DNA of 32,518 nt. Source: Brasilonema bromeliae SPC951. GTDB lineage: Bacteria; Cyanobacteriota; Cyanobacteriia; Cyanobacteriales; Nostocaceae. Where the stretch lies: positions 1 to 32,518 of the forward strand of contig NZ_QMEB01000038.1 of NCBI RefSeq assembly GCF_012912135.1, read 5' to 3'. This document shows positions 1 through 8,207 of this stretch, piece by piece (positions within the stretch are counted from its first letter, which is position 1; the number at the start of each line of letters is the position of its first letter). The notes beneath the pieces were generated by a model, which was given only the letters and a program-made list of their open reading frames with translations, searched no databases and was not told the origin of the DNA. A program made the translations under genes and the position numbers.

Positions 1-56
1 AGGGAACAGGGAACAGGGAACAGGGAACAGGGAACAGGGAACAGGGAATAGGGAAG
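1..56. repeat. Heptamer tandem repeat (STRR), AGGGAAC x8
   Basis: Eight consecutive 7-base units: six exact AGGGAAC, then AGGGAAT and AGGGAAG. The array touches the left window edge, so its true length is unknown. Short tandemly repeated repetitive sequences of 7 bases are a known feature of heterocystous cyanobacterial genomes. An inverted array (GTTCCCT) lies on the far side of crtH. Confidence 0.9.
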
Positions 57-146
57 AGAAAAAATGCTGTTGGCGGTATACCTAGTTTCACAAAAATCTG
101 CGGAGGAGTCCTATATTTACCTAAACAGACAAAAAAACTAAAATGC

Positions 147-1637
147 ATGCAGAGTGATGTGATTGTCATTGGATCTGGTATTGGCGGCTTAGTGACAGCA
201 ACTGGGCTGGCGACAAAAGGTGCTAGGGTACTCGTGTTGGAACGTTATCTGATTCCAGGAGGCAGTGCTGGTTACTTTGAACGGCAAGGCTATCGCTTCG
301 ATGTTGGGGCGTCGATGATTTTTGGGTTTGGGCAGAACGGTACGACCAACTTACTCACTCGTGCTTTGCAAGCTGTCAACGTTAGTTTAGAAGTGATTCC
401 TGATCCAGTACAAATTCACTATCATCTGCCTAACGGCTTAAACCTCAAGGTAGATAAAGTTTATGAAAAATTTTTGCAAAATCTGACTGCGTATTTTCCT
501 AATGAAAGCCAAGGAATTCGTCAATTTTATGACGAATGCTGGAAAGTTTTTCATTGTCTTAACAGCATGGACTTGCTGTCGCTAGAAGAACCCCGGTATT
601 TAATGCGTGTATTTTTTCAGCATCCTTTGGCATGTCTGGGTTTGGTAAAGTATCTACCCCAAAATGCTGGAGACATAGCACGACGCTACATTAAAGACCC
701 TCAGTTGTTGAAATTTATTGATATGGAGTGTTATTGCTGGTCGGTGGTACCAGCTGACATGACACCAATGATAAATGCTGGGATGGTATTTTCTGACAGG
801 CACTATGGAGGGGTCAACTACCCTAAAGGGGGTGTAGGACAAATAGCCCAAAAATTAGTAGAGGGGCTTGTCAAAGCAGGTGGTCAGATCCAGTACCAAG
901 CTAGAGTAACAAAAATTATCATAGAAAACAGACGCGCTGTGGGAGTGCAACTGGCTAACGGTCAAATCCACCGTGCCAAGCGCATCGTGTCCAATGCAAC
1001 ACGTTGGGATACATTTCAAAAATTACTGACTCAACAAGAACTTTCTGTTGGTGAGAGAAACTGGCAGGAACGCTATCAAAAATCACCCAGTTTTCTCAGT
1101 TTACACATGGGAGTGAAGGCAGAAATTTTGCCAAAGGGTACGGAGTGTCATCATATCGTGTTAGAAGATTGGGAAAAGATGACAGAACCGGAAGGGACTT
1201 TATTTGTGTCTATCCCAACGTTGCTTGACCCAGATTTAGCGCCAGCAGGACATCACATTATTCACGCCTTCACACCTCACTGGATTGATGAATGGAAAGG
1301 ACTTTCTGTTAGGGAGTACGAGGTGAAGAAGGAAGAAGCAGCTTGGCGAATGATTGACCGTCTGGAGAAGATTTTTCCTGGTTTAAATGCGGCGTTGGAT
1401 TATCTGGAGGTGGGGACGCCATTAACTCATCGCCGCTTTTTAGGTCGTCAGGATGGTACTTACGGACCAATTCCGCGCCGGAAGTTGCGCGGGTTGTTGG
1501 GGATGCCGTTTAATAGAACATCTATCCCAGGACTTTATTGTGTGGGAGATAGTACGTTTCCAGGTCAGGGTTTGAACGCAGTGGCGTTTTCGGGGTTTGC
1601 TTGCGCCCATCGCATTGCAGTGGATTTGGGATTGTAA
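147..1637 (+). CDS. crtH: Prolycopene/carotene cis-trans isomerase CrtH (CrtISO family)
   Basis: An FAD-dependent enzyme that converts poly-cis-lycopene to all-trans-lycopene in carotenoid synthesis. The N terminus has the dinucleotide-binding pattern [12 protein letters not shown] followed by an acidic strand end (VLVLERY) at about residues 6-33, and the stretch [19 protein letters not shown] that typifies CrtISO/CrtI-type desaturases. The C terminus has the second FAD-contact signature, [22 protein letters not shown] (about residues 463-484). The length of 496 aa is normal for cyanobacterial CrtH. The ATG at 147 places the Rossmann motif close to the N terminus, as in the family; no good ribosome binding site precedes it (a GGAGGAG lies about 40 bases upstream). 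It stands alone between two heptamer arrays and has no obvious functional link to the CHAT genes downstream. A related carotenoid desaturase/isomerase is the main alternative. Confidence 0.9.
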   Translation: MQSDVIVIGSGIGGLVTATGLATKGARVLVLERYLIPGGSAGYFERQGYRFDVGASMIFGFGQNGTTNLLTRALQAVNVSLEVIPDPVQIHYHLPNGLNLKVDKVYEKFLQNLTAYFPNESQGIRQFYDECWKVFHCLNSMDLLSLEEPRYLMRVFFQHPLACLGLVKYLPQNAGDIARRYIKDPQLLKFIDMECYCWSVVPADMTPMINAGMVFSDRHYGGVNYPKGGVGQIAQKLVEGLVKAGGQIQYQARVTKIIIENRRAVGVQLANGQIHRAKRIVSNATRWDTFQKLLTQQELSVGERNWQERYQKSPSFLSLHMGVKAEILPKGTECHHIVLEDWEKMTEPEGTLFVSIPTLLDPDLAPAGHHIIHAFTPHWIDEWKGLSVREYEVKKEEAAWRMIDRLEKIFPGLNAALDYLEVGTPLTHRRFLGRQDGTYGPIPRRKLRGLLGMPFNRTSIPGLYCVGDSTFPGQGLNAVAFSGFACAHRIAVDLGL

Positions 1638-1657
1638 ACCATCCCCCCTTCTTAAGA

Positions 1658-1702
1658 GTTCCCTATTCCCTGTTCCCTGTTCCCTATTCCCTGTTCCCTG
1701 TT
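1658..1702. repeat. Heptamer tandem repeat, inverted copy (GTTCCCT/ATTCCCT x6)
   Basis: Six 7-base units read GTTCCCT or ATTCCCT, the reverse complement of the AGGGAAC array at 1-56. It starts about 20 bases after the crtH stop codon and precedes the putative promoter region of the next operon. Confidence 0.85.
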
Positions 1703-1784
1703 AAGCGTGTTTCTTCAGAGTTAACGAGACTGGGAGAACTGCATAAGTTAAAAACGCCGGCGCTTATATATAGAGTGCAACGAT

Positions 1785-3281
1785 GTGAGATTGGTTATTC
1801 TGGAGCCTGCACTCGCTATGGATGTATCATCTAGATACTGGAAAATTTACAGAATCAGTACCAGTCAAAGAGTTGGATACGAACACTGTTTAGTTCCTCC
1901 AGCACAGGAGTTTCTCAAACAAGTTCGTAATCTCGTTCCAACTAATACCCAAGCTGTTCTGCTATCGTATTTTGTGGATCAAAATTCTGCTGTTGATGTC
2001 ACAACTCGCGCCAAAGCAGGGCTTTGTTTGCGGTCTTATGTTTCTGAACCGATCCTAAGAGCGTGTCAAAAAATTGACAGTTTATTCAGTGGTGACAATT
2101 TCACTTACCAGGATTTGCTAACCTATGTCCTCGATGACGATGGAAAAACTTTAGTTATTGTAGACGGGGATGGAAAAACTCAACTCATTGTGGATAACAA
2201 TGGGGAAACTAGGACCACAGATTACAAATTCTTTTCTGTGAGAATTTTGCAAAAATTTAATGCCGACTTAGAGTCTAAGATGAGTTTAGACAATTGGGCA
2301 TACTTCCAAACGACACAAAACCCTGAATTAAAAAATTATTTAGCAGAGTTTGGATTTAAGCATCTGAGTGATTGGGCGCTTCTTAATAGAGTGAGAGCAA
2401 AACAATTTGAACGTTTATCAAAGCGCGATCGCCACTTGGTAGAAGTTTTTCACGCTGTTTATCGTCGTGACAGACTTCAAAAACATTCAAGGGGAGTCAG
2501 AAAATGTCCAGAACCGTCAAGCACTCAGCTGCAAGAAATGCTCAACGGCTTGCGAAAAAGAGATGTGATGATCAACTCCACTGTTGAGTTGATGAATGAA
2601 CTCAAACAGGTTGTTACACAACTAAGGCACTATGATATTTGGAGTTATCGAGAACCGTTAGAAGTCCAGGATCCTAATACTGGAGGTTATACTTTTAGAA
2701 CAGATTTACCTGCTGACAACCTCAATGAGGTAGATATAGAAGAGCAGGAAATATTGGATTTTTTACATGAGCAACTTAGCTTAGCCTTGAAGAATGCGAT
2801 AGAGCAAGAAATAGGCGATCGCATAAAAATTTTGAAGAAAAGCAAAAATTATGCTGTTTTTGCCCAACAATTTCTTCCAGGTTTGCAGTTCTATTATTGT
2901 CAGAGTTTATCTCTCAAGGATATTGCGCCAAAATTGGAAATGACAAGTTGGGATCAAGCTAGACGAGTCTTAAATCCAGGAGAACTGCTTAGTAAAGTAC
3001 GCACCACAACAGTCAAACAACTTCTGGATAGCATTCTCAAAAAGGCTGAAGAAAAACATTTGACCAAAAATCCTCCGGAACCAGACTATCTCAAAACATT
3101 GGCTGAATATATAGAAGCTTTTGCTGATGACGAAATCTTTCGAGAAGCAGCAGAAGAAATCAGAGTGGGGAAAAACCGTTCGATGAATAGCTTCTATGCT
3201 CGGCAACTTTGCAAATATATAGAACAACGCACACAAAATCTACGCACATGTCCTCCAGCCGTCCTCTTGAAGTGGGGCTAA
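1785..3281 (+). CDS. Divergent sigma-70-like protein, first gene of the DUF1822/TPR-CHAT operon
   Basis: No confident family match. The middle and C-terminal parts resemble a class of divergent cyanobacterial sigma-like proteins found next to DUF1822 genes. About residues 365-400 (GLQFYYCQSLSLKDIAPKLE... followed by ARRVLNPGELLSKVR) have the shape of sigma region 4: a YY.Q.LSLKDIA helix, then a second helix with an Arg pair. A region around 175-215 (ILQKFN...ELKNYLAEFGF...LSDWALL) could be a degraded region 2. Residues about 117-142 hold a small internal duplication (DDDGKTLVIVD / DGDGKTQLIVD). The long frame begins with GTG at 1785. An ATG at 1818, behind GGAG at 1802, is an equally good or better start because a TATATA box (1765-1770) lies only some 15 bases before the GTG. 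The DUF1822 gene starts 39 bases after the stop. It could instead be a non-sigma DNA-binding regulator. Confidence 0.55.
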   Translation: MRLVILEPALAMDVSSRYWKIYRISTSQRVGYEHCLVPPAQEFLKQVRNLVPTNTQAVLLSYFVDQNSAVDVTTRAKAGLCLRSYVSEPILRACQKIDSLFSGDNFTYQDLLTYVLDDDGKTLVIVDGDGKTQLIVDNNGETRTTDYKFFSVRILQKFNADLESKMSLDNWAYFQTTQNPELKNYLAEFGFKHLSDWALLNRVRAKQFERLSKRDRHLVEVFHAVYRRDRLQKHSRGVRKCPEPSSTQLQEMLNGLRKRDVMINSTVELMNELKQVVTQLRHYDIWSYREPLEVQDPNTGGYTFRTDLPADNLNEVDIEEQEILDFLHEQLSLALKNAIEQEIGDRIKILKKSKNYAVFAQQFLPGLQFYYCQSLSLKDIAPKLEMTSWDQARRVLNPGELLSKVRTTTVKQLLDSILKKAEEKHLTKNPPEPDYLKTLAEYIEAFADDEIFREAAEEIRVGKNRSMNSFYARQLCKYIEQRTQNLRTCPPAVLLKWG

Positions 3282-3320
3282 GAGAATCTGAAACAGAAAA
3301 CAAAAATCAGGAGTAAAATA

Positions 3321-4370
3321 ATGCTTAATTCTCAGGTTAATTCAACTGATATAAGACTCTTGCTCTCAGAAGTGATTTGGCTAGAGTTAGAAGATTTTGA
3401 CCACGCCATCGATAATAGCAAACTAGTCAATAGTGAAGCACAACAATGGCAAACTTATCTAAATACACTCGCAATGATTGGCTGTGAAAAATGGCTAAGT
3501 ACACGCATACCACAAAAGCCAATTTCTCAAGAGACGAATGTTATTGAGGATATTTATCACCTGGAAGTAGGAGACTTGAAAATTTGTCCAATTGCGATAG
3601 AACATGTATTGGATGAAGTTATCAATATTCCAAAATCTGCTATTGATAAATCAGAATTAGCAGTCCATTTCTATGTCGTTGTTGAGGTGTTAGAAGAGGA
3701 AGAACAAGTTATTATTAGAGGATTTTTGCGCTACGATGAACTGATGAATTATTGCAGTCAATTCAATTTAGAGCTTCGGGATGGTTATTACCAAGTACCG
3801 CTGTCTTTCTTTGATGCCGAACTCAATCACTTATTGTTCTACTACTATTTCTCGGAACCTTTAGCTATTCCTTTACCTGTAACTTCCGCTCAATCTTCGA
3901 GAGTCTCACTCCAGAAATCTTTGGATAATACCAGAACCAAGTTGAGTGAATGGTTAGAGGGAGTGTTTGAACAAGGCTGGCAAACAATTGACACCCTGAT
4001 AAATCCAGAGGCAAATTTAGCTCTTAGTACTAGAATTACACAAAGAGGTGCTAAAAAAGCCAAACTCATTGACTTGGGAGTGCAACTCGGTTATCAAACT
4101 GTGGCTCTTTTGGTAAATATCACAGAGGAAAGCGATGAAAAATTCGGTGTTTTGATCCAGGTACATCCCACGGGTGGAGAAAGATTTTTGCCGCCTGATC
4201 TGAAATTGAGTTTGCTGTCTAAAGCAGGAAAAACCCTTCAGGAAGTCACTTCGAGGTTGCAAGATAACTACATTCAACTGAAATTTTTCAAAGGGGAATC
4301 AGGAAAACGCTTTAGTGTTGAGTTAAGTTTAGGGGAAAATATAAAGGTGAAAGAAGACTTTGAATTGTAG
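3321..4370 (+). CDS. DUF1822 family protein
   Basis: A 349-residue protein with the DUF1822 pattern seen in cyanobacteria: an N-terminal acidic segment, then the W..YLN.L...G...WL block (here EAQQWQTYLNTLAMIGCEKWLSTRI, about residues 39-63), followed by a beta-rich core (DLKICPIAIEH, FYVVVEVLEEEEQVIIRGFLRY). There is no signal peptide or membrane segment, so it is probably cytoplasmic. The function of the family is unknown. A GGAG lies shortly before the ATG (AATCAGGAGTAAAATA). It sits between the sigma-like gene (39-base gap) and the TPR-CHAT gene (14-base gap), so co-transcription is likely. DUF1822 genes are commonly found beside sigma-like and CHAT genes; a role as adaptor or anti-sigma partner is only inference. 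Confidence 0.8.
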   Translation: MLNSQVNSTDIRLLLSEVIWLELEDFDHAIDNSKLVNSEAQQWQTYLNTLAMIGCEKWLSTRIPQKPISQETNVIEDIYHLEVGDLKICPIAIEHVLDEVINIPKSAIDKSELAVHFYVVVEVLEEEEQVIIRGFLRYDELMNYCSQFNLELRDGYYQVPLSFFDAELNHLLFYYYFSEPLAIPLPVTSAQSSRVSLQKSLDNTRTKLSEWLEGVFEQGWQTIDTLINPEANLALSTRITQRGAKKAKLIDLGVQLGYQTVALLVNITEESDEKFGVLIQVHPTGGERFLPPDLKLSLLSKAGKTLQEVTSRLQDNYIQLKFFKGESGKRFSVELSLGENIKVKEDFEL

Positions 4371-4384
4371 TAAGGGGAAAGAGC

Positions 4385-7252
4385 ATGGCGGGAAAAAAGC
4401 CTGTATTTTTCCGTATCCTAAAATCCATTGTTTCATTTAAATACCCAGGTAGAAGTTGGATAGCTCAACCAATAGTCGCAGCAATTGCGGTGTTTTTATG
4501 CGTGATCGTATCACCAGTGTTAGCACAAGCTCCTCTTGTCAATTCTAGTGTCCATCAATTTACAATTGGCGAGGGTAAAACACAAGACCTTGTGCAACAG
4601 GGTAAAAAACTTTATGATGCTGGACAGTTTACTCTTGCTGTTAAAGTCTTGCAACAGGCTTCTGCTGCTTTTAGAACTCAGGGAGATCATTTACGCGAAG
4701 CTATGACTTTGAGCAATCTCTCTTTAGCTTTTCAACAACTCAGTTTATGGAACCAAGCTGAAAAATCAATTGTTCAAACTGTTAATTTATTGAAAGGTTT
4801 AAACAACTCTCAAGAGAGTTCTAAAATTTTGGCACAAGCCTTTGACGTGCAAGGAAGGTTACAATTTTCCCAGGGACAAGCTGAAGCAGCATTGACGACT
4901 TGGCAAAAAGCTGCTGAAATTTATCAGCAAATGAAAGATACTGCTGGATTAACCCGTAACCGCATTAACTCGGCTCAAGCTCTACAAGTTTTAGGACGAT
5001 TCCGTCAGGCAAAGAAAATTTTAACTGAAGTTTCGCAAACTATTCAAAACCAACCAGATTCATCAACAAAAGCATCGGGACTATTGAGTCTTGGCAACAT
5101 TATGCAAGTCGTTGGTGATTTAAAGCAATCTCAGCAGGTATTGCAGCAAAGTTTAGCGCTTGCAAAAGCGACGTCATCTGATCAAATGATCGGTGAAACT
5201 CTCTTTAGCTTGGGAAATCTCGCCCGTGCCCAGTATAATACGAAAATGGCATTGGATTACTACCAGCAAGCTGCAAGTGCATCGACTGATTCAACCACAC
5301 GTATTCAGGCACATCTGAATCGACTCAGCTTACTTGTAGAGACAAAGCAATTTGCAGATGCATTAGCATTATCGTCCCAAATCCAATCTGAAATCAGCAA
5401 CTTGCCTGCAAGTCGCATGGTAGTTGAGGCAAAAATTAACTTTGCCCAAAGTTTGATGAAACTGAACTCTTGCACCAGTTGCAAGACTCTTGGGCCAAAA
5501 GTTGGAAACCCACCACGAGTAGCAAAAGTCTTCTCAACAGAACTAAATACCGACTCACCAAAGTTTTTAGTCCATTTTAATGGACTTGGATTATTAGCCC
5601 GGAACTTCAGTTCTGGGCGGGCGACGTTATCTCCCTCATCCCCTTCTCTCATAGAAACTTCAGCCCAGATACTCGCTAGTGCAGTTCAACAGGCGCAAAG
5701 TTTACTAGACTTGCGAGCAGAATCTTATGCCCTTGGAACTCTTGGGAATCTGTATGAAATAAATCAGCAATTTAATGATGCCCAAAAGCTGACTGAAAAA
5801 GCTTTGGTTATGGCTCAAAGTCTGAATGCATCAGATATAGTTTATCAATGGCAATGGCAATTAGGACGTATACACAAGCAGCAGGGAAATAAAAAAGGCG
5901 CAATTGTTTACTATTCTGAAGCTTTTAAGACTCTCCAAACTTTACGTAGTGATTTGGTTGCTATCAATCCAAACATTCAGTTTTCTTTCCGCGAAAGTGT
6001 AGAACCTGTGTATCGGGAGTTAGTCGCATTGCTGTTGCAAACAGAGAACGAGAGTGTCCAACACCAGGAGAGTCAAAAGCCAGAAAACAAAAAGCCAAAA
6101 AACCAAAAGTCAGAAAACCAAAAAAACTTACAGCAAGCTCGTTTTGTGATGGAATCGCTGCAAATCGCAGAATTGGACAACTTTTTTCGCTCAGCTTGTC
6201 TAACTGCAAAGCAAGAACTTGATCCAATCGTTGATAAAAAAGATTCACGCTCAGCAGTTTTTTATCCTATTATTCTACCAGACCGTTTAGATGTTATTCT
6301 CAAATTGCCTAACCAAAACTTGCGGCACTACAAAACTGTTATTGCTGAAGATAAAGTAGAAGGTGTTGTAGAAAATTTGAGAGAATATTTAGGCGATGTC
6401 ACCAGAACTTCTCAGGTAAAGCAGCTGTCCGAACAGATATATGACTGGTTAATTCAACCAGCTGAACCAGAATTAAGCCAAAGTGGGATCAAAACCCTAG
6501 TGTTTGTCCTAGATGGAGCGTTGCGTAACATACCAATGTCAGTTCTTTATGACAAACAACAGGGGAAATATTTGGTTGAAAAGTATGCGATCGCCGTCGC
6601 CCCCGGTTTACAACTCCTTGATCCCAAACCGTTGCAGCAAGTCAAGTTAAACACCATTATTGCTGGAGTCGCTGCAGAACGCGCCATTGAAAACCGAAAG
6701 TTTCCTCGACTTGAGAACGTACCACGGGAATTGCAACAAATTCAGTCTGAGGTACCCAAAACTGAAGAACTTTTAGATCAAAAGTTTACCGAAAACAACC
6801 TGCAAAATCAATTGCAATCACTTCCCTTCACCGTAGTTCACCTAGCGACTCATGGGGAGTTTAGTTCCGATCCAGAAAAAACCTTTGTTCTCACCTGGGA
6901 TAAACTACTTAAGGTGAAAGAATTTGATAACTTACTGCGAGTCAGTGACACAAAAAGGTCGAGTACTATTGAATTGCTTGTCTTGAGTGCTTGTAAAACA
7001 GCTGTTGGAGACAAGCGAGCCGCTTTGGGACTTGCTGGGGTAGCTGTACATGCAGGTGCACGTAGTACACTAGCAACATTGTGGTCTGTAGATGATGAAT
7101 ATACAGCAGATTTAATGAGTCGGTTTTACCTAGAATTGAAAGCAGGAGTGAATAAAGCCGAAGCGCTCCGGCGTGCTCAACTAGCTGTTTTTGCCCACCA
7201 GAAAAATCCATATTTCTGGGCACCTTTTGTATTAGTGGGGAATTGGCTCTAA
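4385..7252 (+). CDS. Exported or membrane-anchored TPR-CHAT (caspase-like) protein
   Basis: A 955-residue CHAT protein (caspase/HetF associated with TPRs). The N terminus has a basic stretch and a hydrophobic segment ending VLAQA (about residues 30-50), a likely signal peptide or anchor. Tetratricopeptide-type helices follow from about 55 to 540 (YDAGQFTLAVKVLQQA, SQGQAEAALTTWQKAAEIYQQ, GNLYEINQQFNDAQKLTEKAL and others). The CHAT domain fills about 630-955, with catalytic His823 in HLATHGEF and Cys870 in LSACKTA, and the usual C-terminal GLAGVAVHAGARSTLATLWSVDD...FVLVGNWL. Two odd segments interrupt the TPR region. Residues about 362-423 are encoded by a hairpin-rich repeat (separate entry). 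Residues about 559-578 form a Lys/Gln/Asn/Pro-rich low-complexity stretch. The start has AAGGGGAAAGAGC before the ATG. It is the last gene of the sigma-like/DUF1822 operon. The substrate is unknown; proteolysis is inferred from the His/Cys pair. Confidence 0.9.
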   Translation: MAGKKPVFFRILKSIVSFKYPGRSWIAQPIVAAIAVFLCVIVSPVLAQAPLVNSSVHQFTIGEGKTQDLVQQGKKLYDAGQFTLAVKVLQQASAAFRTQGDHLREAMTLSNLSLAFQQLSLWNQAEKSIVQTVNLLKGLNNSQESSKILAQAFDVQGRLQFSQGQAEAALTTWQKAAEIYQQMKDTAGLTRNRINSAQALQVLGRFRQAKKILTEVSQTIQNQPDSSTKASGLLSLGNIMQVVGDLKQSQQVLQQSLALAKATSSDQMIGETLFSLGNLARAQYNTKMALDYYQQAASASTDSTTRIQAHLNRLSLLVETKQFADALALSSQIQSEISNLPASRMVVEAKINFAQSLMKLNSCTSCKTLGPKVGNPPRVAKVFSTELNTDSPKFLVHFNGLGLLARNFSSGRATLSPSSPSLIETSAQILASAVQQAQSLLDLRAESYALGTLGNLYEINQQFNDAQKLTEKALVMAQSLNASDIVYQWQWQLGRIHKQQGNKKGAIVYYSEAFKTLQTLRSDLVAINPNIQFSFRESVEPVYRELVALLLQTENESVQHQESQKPENKKPKNQKSENQKNLQQARFVMESLQIAELDNFFRSACLTAKQELDPIVDKKDSRSAVFYPIILPDRLDVILKLPNQNLRHYKTVIAEDKVEGVVENLREYLGDVTRTSQVKQLSEQIYDWLIQPAEPELSQSGIKTLVFVLDGALRNIPMSVLYDKQQGKYLVEKYAIAVAPGLQLLDPKPLQQVKLNTIIAGVAAERAIENRKFPRLENVPRELQQIQSEVPKTEELLDQKFTENNLQNQLQSLPFTVVHLATHGEFSSDPEKTFVLTWDKLLKVKEFDNLLRVSDTKRSSTIELLVLSACKTAVGDKRAALGLAGVAVHAGARSTLATLWSVDDEYTADLMSRFYLELKAGVNKAEALRRAQLAVFAHQKNPYFWAPFVLVGNWL
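5468..5655. repeat. In-frame palindromic repeat insertion inside the TPR-CHAT gene
   Basis: This stretch breaks the TPR helix pattern and contains three separate inverted repeats. They are TCTTGCA/TGCAAGA at 5468-5486, an exact 18-base palindrome AGTCCATTTTAATGGACT at 5569-5586, and GCCCGGAACT/AGTTCTGGGC at 5597-5618 (one G-T mismatch). It stays open in frame and encodes about 62 residues rich in Ser, Asn, Gly and Pro. The last two hairpins resemble a dispersed intergenic repeat I recall from Nostocales genomes. The outer borders are approximate. Confidence 0.65.
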
Positions 7253-7339
7253 TGGGAGCAAGCAGCAGAAGCCAGCCAAGAAGAACTATGAGGAATCGCA
7301 TTCGATGGTTGTGCGACTAAGAAAATGTCGCCCCCCTGT

Positions 7340-7378
7340 GGTTTATTTACTTCAAAAGCGCTGTAATAAACCGGTTTT
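7340..7378. terminator. Possible terminator between convergent operons
   Basis: The inverted repeat GGTTTATT (7340-7347) / AATAAACC (7365-7372) is followed on the plus strand by GGTTTTTA. It lies in the 154-base gap between the convergent TPR-CHAT and DUF928 genes. The stem is AT-rich with a long loop, so the call is weak. Confidence 0.35.
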
Positions 7379-7406
7379 TAAAAAAACTGAGTTTCTCAAA
7401 TCGTTA

Positions 7407-8207
7407 TTATTGCAGACTGTAAACTTGTAAAATCGGCACTCCTGCCAACTCTTCCAAGTCAACAGCCTTAAACAAGCTCGTCCAATCTTTAGTCAACTTG
7501 GTAGCGTCCGAACGAGTGCGGCGGAGTTCTGCTAAATTTGTGATGGCATCGTACCAAAGATTATTCGCAGCATAGACCTTATACTCTTGTGATTTTGCAC
7601 TCTTCAATTGCTGCTGAAGCTGGGGAGTCAGCGTCACGCGTTCCAGCCATGCGTCCACAAAAAAATACTCAGGTTTGTTTTGCGGATCACCACAATAAAC
7701 TTGGAAAAACCAGTGATATTTTGAGTTTTGCTTGAGAGCATATTGTGAATTTGGCGGTAGGCTAACGCCTATGGTACCTGCTTTTGGTGGCAATGTTAGA
7801 GAAGTTCGGTAAATATCATGACCTTGGTCATCTTGCAGGACAAACTCCCCAGAACGCAAATTCGTAGGTAATTCAGGAAGATAAACCCAAAATGTTGGAT
7901 ATTCAGCAACTGTTGATCCCAAGAACGATTTGTTGTTTTTTTCTTCACCAGGTACTATGGCAGTCACAGGTGTTTTCAAGCTTGGACATCCATCACGACG
8001 GCTTGTCCCTCCTCGCCGACGACCTTTGGGAGCACCGTTATCAGGAAATTTCTGGGCAAAAAGGTTTGGTGTATGAGTGATTTTATTCTGGAATGATTGT
8101 TCTGGGTTTGCTTGCACTTTTAGTGGGTTATTCATAAGCCCAAGACTTAGCAAAAGGATAGTACAAGCTAGTTGATAGTGTCTTTGAAATAACTTATTTT
8201 TAATCAT
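7407..8207 (-). CDS. Exported DUF928 family protein
   Basis: A 266-residue protein of the cyanobacterial DUF928 family, function unknown. The chosen ATG at 8207 opens with MIKNKLFQRHYQLACTILLL, a basic stretch plus hydrophobic core that reads as a signal peptide, so the mature protein should be periplasmic or outer-membrane associated. Family marks include the GAPKGRRRGGTSRRDGCP motif (about residues 57-74), TFWVYLPE, the GVSLPPNSQYALK segment, YHWFFQVYCG, and the WLERVTLTP motif. An in-frame start farther upstream (8318) would lie inside the preceding gene and spoil the signal peptide. The ATG overlaps the CHASE2 stop as ATGA (8207-8204), which suggests translational coupling. It likely acts on the same pathway as the CHAT-CHASE2 protein, perhaps as its periplasmic partner (inference). 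Confidence 0.85.
   Translation of the reverse strand: MIKNKLFQRHYQLACTILLLSLGLMNNPLKVQANPEQSFQNKITHTPNLFAQKFPDNGAPKGRRRGGTSRRDGCPSLKTPVTAIVPGEEKNNKSFLGSTVAEYPTFWVYLPELPTNLRSGEFVLQDDQGHDIYRTSLTLPPKAGTIGVSLPPNSQYALKQNSKYHWFFQVYCGDPQNKPEYFFVDAWLERVTLTPQLQQQLKSAKSQEYKVYAANNLWYDAITNLAELRRTRSDATKLTKDWTSLFKAVDLEELAGVPILQVYSLQ

Noticed and set aside
1601-1834. A 77-residue plus-strand frame across the heptamer array after crtH
   Set aside because: It consists mainly of translated heptamers ([15 protein letters not shown]) and overlaps both neighbouring genes.
5305-5652. A 115-residue minus-strand frame in the TPR-CHAT gene
   Set aside because: It reads the complement of the in-frame repeat and TPR sequence and has no promoter or motif of its own.
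4385-7252. TPR-CHAT protein as the protease of a type III-E CRISPR (Craspase) system
   Set aside because: No fused Cas7-11 effector, other cas gene or CRISPR array lies in the window; only the domain type is shared.
7253-7406. A 111-residue minus-strand frame overlapping the end of the TPR-CHAT gene (6966-7301)
   Set aside because: It overlaps the conserved CHAT C terminus and has no supporting motif; it is a shadow.
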